Origin: Pseudoalteromonas arctica A 37-1-2
Lineage (GTDB): Bacteria; Pseudomonadota; Gammaproteobacteria; Enterobacterales; Alteromonadaceae
Direction: 5' to 3'
NCBI RefSeq assembly: GCF_000238395.3
Contig: NZ_CP011025.1
Span: 3,658,001 to 3,722,000, forward strand
Length of the DNA: 64,000 nucleotides
Both the position numbers and the translations under genes were made by a program. Of the stretch, positions 1 through 7,702 are shown one piece after another (within the stretch, counting starts at the first letter, position 1; each line of letters opens with the position of its first letter). The notes below the pieces were generated by a model. The model saw only the letters and a program-made list of their open reading frames with translations, did not search any database and was not told where the DNA came from.

Positions 1-90
1 ATCAGCCATAATAAAAGTTAAAAACTGTTTTACATCTTGCTGTTGCTGAAGATTTAATTGATTACTAAACTGGCTTTGCTCTGAGCTCAT
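1..90 (-). CDS. cheW: CheW-type chemotaxis coupling protein, N-terminal fragment
   Basis: The first 30 codons of a gene running off the left edge. The visible product starts MSSEQSQF and reaches QFLTFIMAD, which resembles the first beta strand of CheW domains. CheW couples chemoreceptors to the kinase CheA at the inner membrane. Its ATG (88-90) overlaps the TGA of cheA (87-89), so the two genes are translationally coupled. The Gln-rich stretch before the domain is a typical disordered lead-in. The assignment rests on the start of the domain plus its position directly after cheA; a second CheW-like adaptor such as CheV is less likely because no receiver domain has been seen. Confidence 0.72.
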   Translation of the reverse strand, partial: MSSEQSQFSNQLNLQQQQDVKQFLTFIMAD

Positions 91-459
91 AACGCCTCCA
101 AAGTGGCTTGCGTTTCAATCGTTAATTCTTGGCTACCTGGTTTTTTTAAACCTGAGAGCTTTATTAAGCCGCTAATGTCCACAATCAGCGATACACGCCC
201 ATCGCCTAAAATAGTAGCTCCCGATACGCCATCAACTTTATGATAGTTAGCCTCTAAACTTTTAATAACAACCTGTTGTTGAGACAGTAAATCATCAACT
301 AATAAACCCACCTTTTGGTTATCTGTTTCTACAACAACAAGCAGCGTTTTATCGAGTGATTCAATGGCATTTTTATGATTAAAAATATCGTAGAGCCTTA
401 AAATAGGAATGTATTCGTCCCGAAGCCTCAATACATCAAGGTTTTTACCCACTCGACTC
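87..459 (-). pseudogene. cheA: cheA, 3' part (C-terminal CheW-like P5 domain), separated from the rest by an IS
   Basis: This segment encodes the C-terminal part of chemotaxis kinase CheA, the P5 regulatory domain that binds CheW and receptors. Visible pieces are KNLDVLRLRDEYIPILRLYD, VGLLVDDLL and the final GRVSLIVDISGL, all typical of P5. It lacks its own normal start; a GTG at 450-452 could be used only fortuitously. The reading frame joins exactly to the 2095-3818 segment once the inserted element and one 6-bp repeat are removed. Stop TGA overlaps the cheW start. In this genome the domain is presumably not made as part of CheA, and translation of downstream cheW may suffer from loss of coupling and from polarity. 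Confidence 0.9.
454..459. repeat. Left target-site duplication of the IS in cheA
   Basis: The hexamer CGACTC occurs here and again at 2095-2100, directly flanking the mobile element. Deleting one copy with the element restores the cheA frame as AKVSRVGKNLDVL, which fits the P5 domain of CheA. That makes a 6-bp duplication the simplest reading. Confidence 0.75.
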
Positions 460-482
460 CCCCCTGTGTCAGGATAGTTGTC

Positions 483-504
483 GCCTCTAACTTTTAATAG
501 AGGC
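483..504 (+). promoter_or_regulatory. Hairpin just upstream of the IS transposase start
   Basis: GCCTCTA (483-489) and TAGAGGC (498-504) form a perfect 7-bp stem with an 8-nt loop, ending 7 nt before the orfA ATG. In several unrelated ISs such a structure limits transposase translation from transcripts entering from outside. That role here is an inference from position. Confidence 0.45.
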
Positions 505-511
505 AGATAAA

Positions 512-1018
512 ATGAGACGTCGATTTACACAAGAATTTAAAGTTCAAGCTGTTGAAAAAGCATTATCTCAATGTGATGATGTTCGCCTAGAAGATATTGC
601 GCTTGATTTAGGCATCGGTTATTCAACCTTGCAACGATGGATCGCGCTTGCTAAAAACCATGAACTTGAAACTAAAAATAATGGTAGTCACATGACAACA
701 GAAAAACGCCCTCATGACTGGAGCTTAGAAGAAAGGCTTAACGCCATTATTGAATGTGCGAGTTTAGATGAAGCAGCTCTTAATGAATATTGCCGTGCTA
801 AGGGGCTTTACCCGCATCATATTAAACAATGGAAGCAAGATTTTGCTAAAGGGCCTTCAACGAAGCCCGTAAAATCAGACAGTAAACAGCTCAAACAAGA
901 AATTAAGCAGCTTCAAAAAGAGCTTAATCGTAAAGACAAAGCGTTAGCAGAAACAGCCGCCTTACTCGTACTCAAAAAAAAAGCCGATGCGCTCTGGGGT
1001 TTCAACGAGGACGATTAA
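512..1018 (+). CDS. IS transposase OrfA (helix-turn-helix protein)
   Basis: This 168-residue protein has two helix-turn-helix-like segments: residues 1-50 with LEDIALDLGIGYSTLQRW, and residues 65-115 with LDEAALNEYCRAKGLYPHHI. A charged coiled-coil-like region follows (about 120-155, KQLKQEIKQLQKELNRKDK), as expected for an OrfA leucine zipper. It probably binds the IS ends and partners with the OrfAB fusion. The reading frame ends shortly after a run of nine A residues (974-982), where ribosomes could slip into the orfB frame. Codon use and role are typical of an IS; it is not a host gene. Confidence 0.85.
   Translation: MRRRFTQEFKVQAVEKALSQCDDVRLEDIALDLGIGYSTLQRWIALAKNHELETKNNGSHMTTEKRPHDWSLEERLNAIIECASLDEAALNEYCRAKGLYPHHIKQWKQDFAKGPSTKPVKSDSKQLKQEIKQLQKELNRKDKALAETAALLVLKKKADALWGFNEDD
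974..983 (+). promoter_or_regulatory. Possible -1 programmed frameshift site joining orfA and orfB
   Basis: A run of nine A followed by G sits near the orfA 3' end. A -1 slip here moves from the orfA frame into the frame leading without stop into orfB (through LTSSTERHELIKLIT). A-rich slippery runs are the usual mechanism for making OrfAB transposase in IS3-type elements. Use of this exact site is inferred. Confidence 0.5.
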
Positions 1019-1041
1019 CCAGCTCAACTGAGCGTCATGAA

Positions 1042-2058
1042 TTGATAAAGCTCATTACCGACGCGCAGAAATCAGGGGCAAGGCAAGAAAAAGCATGTGA
1101 GTTACTTGGTCTAACGGCAAGAACAATTCAACGCTGGATTGAAGCTGATGATATGACAGATAAGCGAACAAGTACGATAAAGCGACCACCTAACAGGCTA
1201 ACTGAATTAGAGCAACAGCGTATAATTAAGACTGTTAATTCAATAGAATATGGACATTTACCACCCAGCAAGATAGTCCCTAAACTATTGGATAAAGGTG
1301 TGTGGATAGCATCAGAAAGTTCGTTCTATCGTGTTATGAAATCGCATAAATTATTAACACACAGAGAAAAAGTTAAACCAAATAAAAAGATAAAAAAGCC
1401 AAAAGCACTCAGGGCAACACGTGTAAACGAAATTTATACATGGGATATCACGTATTTGCCAACAGCTGTTAAAGGTCAGTTTTTATACTTATATTTAGTG
1501 ATGGATATTTATAGTCGAAGAATAGTTGGTTGGCAGGTTCATGACACACAACTAAGCACACTGGCGGCTGATTTAATGGTAGATATTTGCAGGCGAGAGC
1601 AGGTAAAGCCTGAGCAAGTCACGTTGCACTCGGATAATGGCAGTCCAATGAAAGGGGCAACGTTATTAGCGACATTGCAGGAGTTAGGTATTGTTCCTTC
1701 ATTTAGCCGACCGTCTGTGAGTAATGATAATCCTTATTCTGAATCGCTATTTAAGACGTTAAAGTATCGCCCGGAATACCCTGAGAAAGCCTTTGAAAGC
1801 ATGGGTAGCGCAAGAAAGTGGGTTAGCGGATTTGTTGATTGGTACAACGATGAGCACTTGCACAGCGGTATTAAATTTGTCACGCCAAACCAGCGTCATT
1901 TAGGATTAGATGAAGCGATACTAGCGAAACGTCATCAGGTAAATGAGATGGCGAAATTACAGAATCCAAGTCGTTGGTCAGGAAAGTCTCGAGATTGGAC
2001 GATGATCAATGAAGTAAATTTAAATCCAGAGAAAAAAGAAGCAATGCGGGCGGCATAA
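1042..2058 (+). CDS. IS3-type transposase OrfB, integrase core
   Basis: A DDE recombinase subunit. Residues 1-45 hold another helix-turn-helix (KACELLGLTARTIQRW). The rve integrase core runs from about residue 125 to 290, with catalytic Asp near 135 (TWDITYLP), Asp near 198 (HSDNGSP) and Glu near 234 (PYSESLFKTLK), giving the classic 35-residue D-E spacing. The start given is a TTG with no obvious ribosome site. The protein is more likely produced as an OrfA-OrfB fusion by -1 frameshifting upstream. All catalytic residues are present and no stop interrupts the gene, so the element may still be active. Confidence 0.88.
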   Translation: MIKLITDAQKSGARQEKACELLGLTARTIQRWIEADDMTDKRTSTIKRPPNRLTELEQQRIIKTVNSIEYGHLPPSKIVPKLLDKGVWIASESSFYRVMKSHKLLTHREKVKPNKKIKKPKALRATRVNEIYTWDITYLPTAVKGQFLYLYLVMDIYSRRIVGWQVHDTQLSTLAADLMVDICRREQVKPEQVTLHSDNGSPMKGATLLATLQELGIVPSFSRPSVSNDNPYSESLFKTLKYRPEYPEKAFESMGSARKWVSGFVDWYNDEHLHSGIKFVTPNQRHLGLDEAILAKRHQVNEMAKLQNPSRWSGKSRDWTMINEVNLNPEKKEAMRAA

Positions 2059-2078
2059 AATTTAATTTGATGCGACAA

Positions 2079-3818
2079 CTAACTTGAAAAACTCCGACTC
2101 ACTTTAGCAATATCAATTTGCAGAGATTCCACAATAGAAATGAGCGGGATAATATAAGTATGCTGAGCCACCTTAACTAATTGCCCATCTAAAATAGCGA
2201 GAGTAAGTGGTAATCTAATAGTAAACGTAGAACCAACACCGGGCGCTGAGGTTACTTCCACTGAGCCATTTAATGATTGAATATTTCGCTTAACTACATC
2301 CATCCCAACTCCACGACCAGATAAGTCACTTACCTCATCCACTGTCGAAAAGCCGGGCATAAAAATAAGCTCATTTATTTCATCGTCACTGAGATGGTTA
2401 TCAACTGAGATTAATTCGTTAGCGATGGCTTTTTCTTTTATTTTTTTTGTATTTAACCCCTGCCCATCATCCATTATTTCAATAACAATGTTTCCACCCT
2501 GATGAAATGCATTTAAGGTTACTGTGCCAACGGGATCTTTACCTGCCGCCAGTCTTTGCTCAACAGTCTCTAATCCATGATCAAGTGAGTTCCTCACTAA
2601 ATGCACCATAGGATCGGATATTTTTTCCATTACTGTTTTATCAAGCTCGGTTTGCTCTCCAATCAACTTTAGCTCAACTTGCTTATTTAGTTTTTGCGCT
2701 ATATCTCGCACTAATCGAGGAAAACGACTAAATACAAAGTTTATTGGCAGCATACGAATGCGCATCACATTTTCTTGTAAATCACGCGTATTATGGGCAA
2801 GTTGCGCTAGACCTTCTTGTAGTAAAGTGATTGTGGCTGGTGTGATTTCTTGTTCGCTAAGCTGATTGAGCATCGCTTGTGTAATAACAAGTTCACCTAC
2901 CATATTTATTAACGAATCAACTTTATCAATACCAACTCGAATGGAGGTAGACTCTGGTGTACTTGCAGGTTTTTTATCTTTATTAGCAGCGGGTTGCTTT
3001 GGCTTACTAGGTAGCTCAGCTACTTTTATTAAATCGGATGTTTCAAGCTCAACAGCTTTAGATATCTCACCTTGATTAGGTTGTATTTGCTCATCATTGC
3101 CAAATAAGCCTCCGCATAATTCAATTTTTATGTCGGCATCGTCTTCTACCCATTCAAATACTTCTTTTATGGCTTTTTCATCATGGCTAGTATCTAAAAA
3201 AAAGCGCCAATGTAAAAAGCATTCATCACTACTTAAATCGGTGATTTCTGGAACTTCATCGTAAAATACTGTGGTTTCTAACTCACCTAGCTCTTCAAGC
3301 TCACTGATCATATACAGTGGCTCGTTTCCTGTTTTAAATAAATGATGATGGGGTTTAAAGTCTATTTGATAGGTGTTACTACTTGTTTGCTCTTCACAGC
3401 TTTGAGGTTTATTTTCTTGTGTTTCGTTTTTCATTCCAAGTACATGTTCAAATTGTACTTTTAACAAATCTGCCTCGGTTAAATCTGGCTCTTGCTCACC
3501 TTGAAGTGCAGCAAGTAAAGCGCGCAAGCAATCCACAGCTTTGAGTAATAAATTGACATGCTCGGTACTAAGCTCTCGTTCACCTTGGCGAATTTGATCC
3601 AGTAGTGTTTCAAGTACATGAGTAAAGTCAGCAACGGAGCTAAAACCAAAAGTGCCACTGCCTCCTTTTATTGAGTGAGCAGCTCTAAAAATAGTGTTGA
3701 TAGTTTCTAAATCTTCCTCACCTGGCACTAAGTTTAATAACTCAGCCTCCATGGTATCTAGGCCTTCAAAACTCTCTTCAAAGAAAACTTCAAAAAATTG
3801 ACTTAAATCTATACTCAC
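2079..3818 (-). pseudogene. cheA: cheA, 5' part: histidine kinase CheA truncated by an IS
   Basis: The N-terminal and catalytic part of chemotaxis kinase CheA. Domains in order: HPt phosphotransfer domain (1-105, phosphorylated His48 in AAHSIKGGSG); a linker and CheY-binding-type region (about 150-250); dimerisation helices (about 290-350, VGIDKVDSLINMVGELVI); HATPase domain (about 390-540) with N box LVRNSLDHGLE and G boxes DDGQGL and GRGVGMDVV; then only the beginning of P5. The last codons (SFSS then stop) come from the inserted element. The intact gene would encode 696 residues together with the 87-459 segment. The kinase core may fold, but without P5 it cannot couple to CheW and receptors. 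It follows cheY by 10 bp. Confidence 0.93.
2095..2100. repeat. Right target-site duplication of the IS in cheA
   Basis: The second copy of CGACTC, adjoining the right end of the element; see the copy at 454-459. Confidence 0.75.
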
Positions 3819-3828
3819 ACTGCGCTCC

Positions 3829-4191
3829 TTAGCGAATAACTTTTTTAATTACCGCTAGTAGCTGATCGGGATTAAATGGTTTTACAATCCAACCTGTTGC
3901 ACCAGCAGCTTTACCCTCTATCTTTTTTTCTAAGCCCGACTCTGTAGTAAGCATCAGTAGTGGTGTAAATTTATAACTAGGTAAAGTACGCAGCTCTCGT
4001 ATTAATGTAATTCCATCCATTATTGGCATGTTTACATCTGAGATCACGGCATCAAAGTCTTGTTGCTTGGCAATAGCGAGAGCTTCACTGCCATCCTTAG
4101 CTTCGGTTACATCAAACCCGGCCGTTTTTAATGTAAAGCTCACCATTTGACGCATCGATGCTGAATCATCAACCGCTAAAATTCTTTTCAT
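3829..4191 (-). CDS. cheY: CheY-like chemotaxis response regulator
   Basis: A single receiver domain of 120 residues. The acidic pocket DD is at 8-9, the phospho-acceptor is Asp52 (ISDVNMP), a Thr pair lies in LMLTTES (82-83) and the conserved Lys104 is in WIVKPF. There is no output domain. It should receive phosphate from CheA and signal to the flagellar motor or another target. It lies between the STAS gene (8-bp gap) and cheA (10-bp gap) in one minus-strand operon. With the partner kinase gene broken by an IS, this CheY would depend on phosphate from other sources. Whether it is the main motor CheY or belongs to an accessory system cannot be decided here. Confidence 0.9.
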   Translation of the reverse strand: MKRILAVDDSASMRQMVSFTLKTAGFDVTEAKDGSEALAIAKQQDFDAVISDVNMPIMDGITLIRELRTLPSYKFTPLLMLTTESGLEKKIEGKAAGATGWIVKPFNPDQLLAVIKKVIR

Positions 4192-4199
4192 ATATACCC

Positions 4200-4472
4200 C
4201 TAACTTTTACTTTCGGTTGTTAAGTATTGGCTTAAGCCAAGTTTATTAATTGTATGCGTTAAGGCCTCGCTACTGCCTACCCATATTATTTTGTGCTGTA
4301 TAGTAAGTAGGTGTTTTTGTAAGGCGCATAAAAGTTGAATTGAGGCAGTATCAGCAGAAATCACATCGTTAATATCAAGACAGATATCATCGTTGCTATT
4401 GAGTTCGTGTAGTAAGTCTTGATGTAGTGTTTCAACTTGCGTAATAGCAAGTTCGCTCGGAAGTTTTAGCAT
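4200..4472 (-). CDS. STAS-domain protein of the chemotaxis operon
   Basis: A 90-residue protein consisting of one STAS fold, similar to anti-sigma factor antagonists. The conserved loop reads DVISADTASIQLL, where the Ser/Thr is the usual regulatory phosphorylation position. Being first in an operon with cheY, cheA and cheW suggests a regulatory or scaffolding role in that signalling cluster rather than sigma-factor control. No anti-sigma kinase gene is nearby. The 3' end is followed by cheY after 8 bp. Family assignment is by overall pattern and length; the function is inferred. Confidence 0.72.
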   Translation of the reverse strand: MLKLPSELAITQVETLHQDLLHELNSNDDICLDINDVISADTASIQLLCALQKHLLTIQHKIIWVGSSEALTHTINKLGLSQYLTTESKS

Positions 4473-4570
4473 TTAGTAAGTGCATTCCCTGTCAATTCAA
4501 TTCATAACAAAAGCTTAGCCCTAGTTATTAAAATTGCCATAAAATGCTTAATTAAATTTAACCTGTCGTT

Positions 4571-4602
4571 AAAATACAAAAAAAGGAGCCTAAAGCTCCT
4601 TT
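4571..4602 (-). terminator. Rho-independent terminator after the cytochrome oxidase operon
   Basis: AAAGGAGC (4582-4589) pairs with GCTCCTTT (4595-4602) around a 5-nt loop. On the minus strand the stem is followed by a T-rich tract (4571-4581). It lies 22 bp after the SCO1 stop. Confidence 0.85.
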
Positions 4603-4624
4603 AAAATTGGTAAAAAGTAAAAAA

Positions 4625-5254
4625 CTAGTTTTTATAGTAATCAGCTATTTTTTTAAACTCTTGCGTTAAAGTCGTCGCATTAATTAATGGCACATTACCT
4701 TGTTTAAATTCTGGTTTAAAAATAGCTCTAACGGCTCCATTTTGATCAACCATAGCGACCGAGGCACTATGATCAACAGCATATTCTGATTCACTACTAT
4801 CGCTAATGGCGTAAATTAAACCAAGCTCTCGAACAACAGGAAAAAGGTGTTTATGCTCTCCCGACACAGCTAAAAAGTCTGGGTTAAAGTAATCTATATA
4901 TTGCTTTCGTTTAGCTGGTGTATCGCGTTTTGGATCAACCGATAAAAACCAAACTTGTAGCGGATAATCTGCTTGTAAATTTTTATAAACAGCATTTAAC
5001 TTAGCAAGTGTTAATGGACAAATATCTGGGCAGCTTGTGTAGCCTAAAAATACTAAATTCCACTGTCCTAAAAATTGTTGCTTAGTCACTAATTCGCCGC
5101 GCTGATCGTTTAGCGTAAAATCAGACAGTGGCTTTGCATTTTCGTAAACTAATGCATCTACATCTGGTGGACTATTTTCATTTGAACATGCTGATAAAAA
5201 CGAAACTAAAATAACAATTAATCCAAGCCATAACTGCTTCATAAAGGGAGCCAT
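4625..5254 (-). CDS. SCO1/SenC family copper chaperone for cytochrome oxidase
   Basis: A thioredoxin-fold lipoprotein that delivers copper to the CuA site of oxidase subunit II. An N-terminal hydrophobic segment ends in lipobox LSAC, implying an outer-face membrane anchor. The copper-binding motif is TSCPDICP (CxxxC), and the third ligand is the His in AVDHSAS near residue 162. Length (209) is normal for the family. Two starts are possible, ATG at 5254 or ATG at 5242; both overlap the end of ctaB by a few codons, indicating translational coupling. It is the last gene of the oxidase operon. Confidence 0.92.
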   Translation of the reverse strand: MAPFMKQLWLGLIVILVSFLSACSNENSPPDVDALVYENAKPLSDFTLNDQRGELVTKQQFLGQWNLVFLGYTSCPDICPLTLAKLNAVYKNLQADYPLQVWFLSVDPKRDTPAKRKQYIDYFNPDFLAVSGEHKHLFPVVRELGLIYAISDSSESEYAVDHSASVAMVDQNGAVRAIFKPEFKQGNVPLINATTLTQEFKKIADYYKN

Positions 5255-6171
5255 TTATCTATAAATAAGATTACAAAGAGTACCATTAAATGAATAATCG
5301 AAAAACGAAATAAGTCCATTGCAGTCTCATCATTTCCAGCAATTTTTAAATTGACCGCCTTATATATAAACACGGCATTTAATACACATGCACCTATCAA
5401 ATAGATTAATCCAGACATACCGATTAAATAAGGTAATACGCAAACAACAGCGAGTAAAACAGAGTAAGCAACGACGCACGTTTTACAAAAATCGATACCA
5501 TGGGTTACTGGTAACATAGGGATTTTAGCGCGTTCATAATCACTTTTTCGTGCTATAGCCAGCGCCCAAAAGTGTGGTGGGGTCCAGGTAAATATTATCA
5601 TTACGAGTAACCAAGGGGCTGCTGCCATTTGGTTTGTTTCTGACACCCAACCTAATAATGGAGGCATTGCGCCAGCCAACCCACCTATAACAATATTTTG
5701 CGGCGTTGCACGCTTTAAAAATGATGTATAAACAAATGCATAACCTACCAATGCAAATAACGTTAATATAGCGGTTAAGGTATTAGCCCACACCATCAGC
5801 ATAATAAAACCAGCAACCCCAATAACAGCTGCAAAACTAAGCGCATGTGTTTTACTTAAACGCCCTTTAGCCACAGGGCGATGACGAGTCCGCGCCATTT
5901 TTGAGTCTATCTCGCTATCAACCACATGATTAATAACCGCTGCAGCAGCAGAAAGTAGCCCTATACCTAACAAGCTAATAAACTGTACGACCATACCGCG
6001 CCCTACATCGGGAGCCAGCGCTAAACCAACCCAAGCTGTTAGCACCAGCATAGCTACCACTTTAAATTTACTAATTGCTAAGTAGTCTTGCAGCAAACTA
6101 TGTGTACGCGAAATTAGCGATTGAGTATTAACGGGTAGCAGTATTTTTTTATCAATTATAAGTGCCATCAT
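5239..6171 (-). CDS. cyoE: Protohaem IX farnesyltransferase (haem O synthase)
   Basis: A UbiA-family membrane prenyltransferase that converts haem B to haem O, the first step toward haem A. The Asp-rich prenyl-diphosphate motif is NHVVDSEID, followed by the conserved RTRHRP segment; the second conserved region is the DYERAKIPMLPV stretch. About eight or nine hydrophobic segments are visible across 310 residues. It lies immediately after ctaA and its 3' end overlaps SCO1 by 16 bp. In an oxidase cluster the same gene is also called ctaB. Confidence 0.95.
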   Translation of the reverse strand: MMALIIDKKILLPVNTQSLISRTHSLLQDYLAISKFKVVAMLVLTAWVGLALAPDVGRGMVVQFISLLGIGLLSAAAAVINHVVDSEIDSKMARTRHRPVAKGRLSKTHALSFAAVIGVAGFIMLMVWANTLTAILTLFALVGYAFVYTSFLKRATPQNIVIGGLAGAMPPLLGWVSETNQMAAAPWLLVMIIFTWTPPHFWALAIARKSDYERAKIPMLPVTHGIDFCKTCVVAYSVLLAVVCVLPYLIGMSGLIYLIGACVLNAVFIYKAVNLKIAGNDETAMDLFRFSIIHLMVLFVILFIDKWLPL

Positions 6172-6180
6172 ATTTCCCCT

Positions 6181-7179
6181 TTATGTGCGTGATTTTAGGT
6201 AATAACACAACCTAACCATGCTTAATAACAGTATGGCTGCCATCAAGTTATGCGCCAGTGCAACTCCCAACGGAATATGCCAATGTACTAAAATAAGCCC
6301 TAAGCTAATTTGGCAAAGCAGAACAAGTAATACACTCACAACGCAATTTTTAATTTTTTTAGAGTACGCTTGGCTGTATATTTTCCACATAATTAACGCC
6401 AGAACAATGCAAGTAACGAGTGCCCAAATGCGATGTAATAAATGAATAGACATACGCGCTTGCTGCGATAACACACCAAACTCATAATTACTGTGCTCAA
6501 GTGGTAATTGAAATACGCTACTCAATGAAAACGGTTGTGCGTAATTACACAATGGCAAACCACTACAATGTGGAGCGGCGTAATTTGCAGCCAGCCAACC
6601 ACCAAGTGCAATTTGGATAATTAATACACTGAGCGCTACTAAACTTAAACCGAAATAGCGTTTTGCGCCGCTATCGCCACCCATAATAGGTTTTGCGGTT
6701 AGCCGTAAATATAAAAGCGTTATAAGTGACAAAATACTAAAGCCACCTAATAAGTGGCCCATTACAATAAGCGGCTGAAGGTTCATGGTTACTGTCCACA
6801 TACCAAGAGCAGCCTGAAACACCACTAGTAGAAGTAAAGCCAAAGGCAATTTAACTGGCGTAGTTGGATATTGGCGTTTTAAAAAAGCCAACACAAATAA
6901 ACCTAAAATAAGTAAGCCTAAAGCACCTGCAAAGTAGCGATGAATCATTTCTTTCCACGCTTTTGCGGTTTCGAACATCATATCGGGGTAGCTTTGAGTT
7001 GCTAAGGCTATGTCAGCCTCATGCTTAGGTACCGTTAAAAAGCCATAACAACCAGGCCAATCGGGGCACCCTAAACCTGCATCACTTAAGCGGGTGTACG
7101 CACCTAAAGCAACTACAATCAAAGCGAGTAATCCTGTTATTAATACTAAGTTTTTATAATTTTTATAATTTTTATACAT
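6181..7179 (-). CDS. ctaA: Haem A synthase (COX15/CtaA family)
   Basis: An integral membrane enzyme oxidising the haem O methyl group to make haem A for subunit I. It has eight predicted membrane spans, the conserved GAYTRLSDAGLGCPDWPGCY segment, and paired haem-ligand histidines in HRYFAGALG and LLHRIWAL. The start chosen is ATG 7177-7179, because GGAG lies 6 nt upstream; a TTG four codons earlier would overlap that site. The N-terminus carries a triple YKN repeat encoded by a 9-bp DNA repeat. It sits 9 bp upstream of ctaB in the same operon. Confidence 0.93.
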   Translation of the reverse strand: MYKNYKNYKNLVLITGLLALIVVALGAYTRLSDAGLGCPDWPGCYGFLTVPKHEADIALATQSYPDMMFETAKAWKEMIHRYFAGALGLLILGLFVLAFLKRQYPTTPVKLPLALLLLVVFQAALGMWTVTMNLQPLIVMGHLLGGFSILSLITLLYLRLTAKPIMGGDSGAKRYFGLSLVALSVLIIQIALGGWLAANYAAPHCSGLPLCNYAQPFSLSSVFQLPLEHSNYEFGVLSQQARMSIHLLHRIWALVTCIVLALIMWKIYSQAYSKKIKNCVVSVLLVLLCQISLGLILVHWHIPLGVALAHNLMAAILLLSMVRLCYYLKSRT

Positions 7180-7207
7180 CAGATACTCCAACTTAAGCTC
7201 AACTTAG

Positions 7208-7702
7208 TTAGCTAGAACGAGAATAGTTAAGTAATTTTTTTAGATCTTTTAATAACCCTTTTTGTACTAAACGGTTTTCTTGTGGCTCGACCTTAAAGGG
7301 ATATTCAAGTACCACTAACCCCATATGATCAATTAAATACAAACTTGCAGGATTTAAACTCTGTTGCTCGGTAATAATTTTCCATGGTAGATTTTTATTG
7401 TCGGGACTTCCCATTACAGCCATATCAACCTTGCCTTGGTTTTTACCAAGTGCCACATATAAATTATTAAGTGCATTGAGTTGTTCGCTGCATGGGGTGT
7501 TACATTCGTTTGAATAATTAAGTGCGATAGTCCATTGCTTGGGATTATTTTGCGGCCAATTTTTAAGTTTTATTTCTTGGCTTAAAAACTCGCCATTATT
7601 AGTAATTGCAGTAGGCAACCAATCAAACTTTAATGCGCCATATGCCAAAATTAATGGGATTGCGCAGCAACCCACAAACAACACAAGGGGATTATTTTTC
7701 AT
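7208..7702 (-). CDS. Membrane-anchored protein of the cytochrome oxidase operon
   Basis: I do not recognise a named family with certainty. The 164-residue product has one N-terminal membrane span (LVLFVGCCAIPLILAYGALKF) and a soluble domain outside the membrane. That domain contains CNTPCSEQL, a CxxxC arrangement like that of thioredoxin-fold copper chaperones, and the pattern SLYLIDHMGLVVLEYP near the end resembles the last strands of a thioredoxin fold. A comparable small gene sits between surf1 and ctaA in other proteobacterial clusters. The start ATG 7700-7702 has AAGGA upstream and overlaps the end of surf1 by 11 bp. A role in redox or copper handling during oxidase assembly is inferred. 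Confidence 0.65.
   Translation of the reverse strand: MKNNPLVLFVGCCAIPLILAYGALKFDWLPTAITNNGEFLSQEIKLKNWPQNNPKQWTIALNYSNECNTPCSEQLNALNNLYVALGKNQGKVDMAVMGSPDNKNLPWKIITEQQSLNPASLYLIDHMGLVVLEYPFKVEPQENRLVQKGLLKDLKKLLNYSRSS

Larger units (their letters stand above)
460..2094 (+). mobile_element. IS3-type insertion sequence (two overlapping-frame ORFs) inserted in cheA
   Basis: An element of about 1.64 kb carrying orfA and a DDE transposase orfB. Its imperfect terminal inverted repeats contain an identical inner core TAGTTGTCGC (475-484; the complement is at 2072-2081) and outer parts matching at about 16 of 20 positions. The outermost bases do not match well, so the exact ends could shift by a few bases. 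A flanking 6-bp direct repeat is present. OrfB shows the rve-type DD(35)E arrangement used by the IS3 family. The element lies antisense to cheA. I cannot name the specific IS. Confidence 0.85.

Noticed and set aside
87..452. A free-standing CheW-like gene with a GTG start
   Set aside because: It is the C-terminal domain of cheA: the frame and residues join exactly to the upstream half once the IS is removed.
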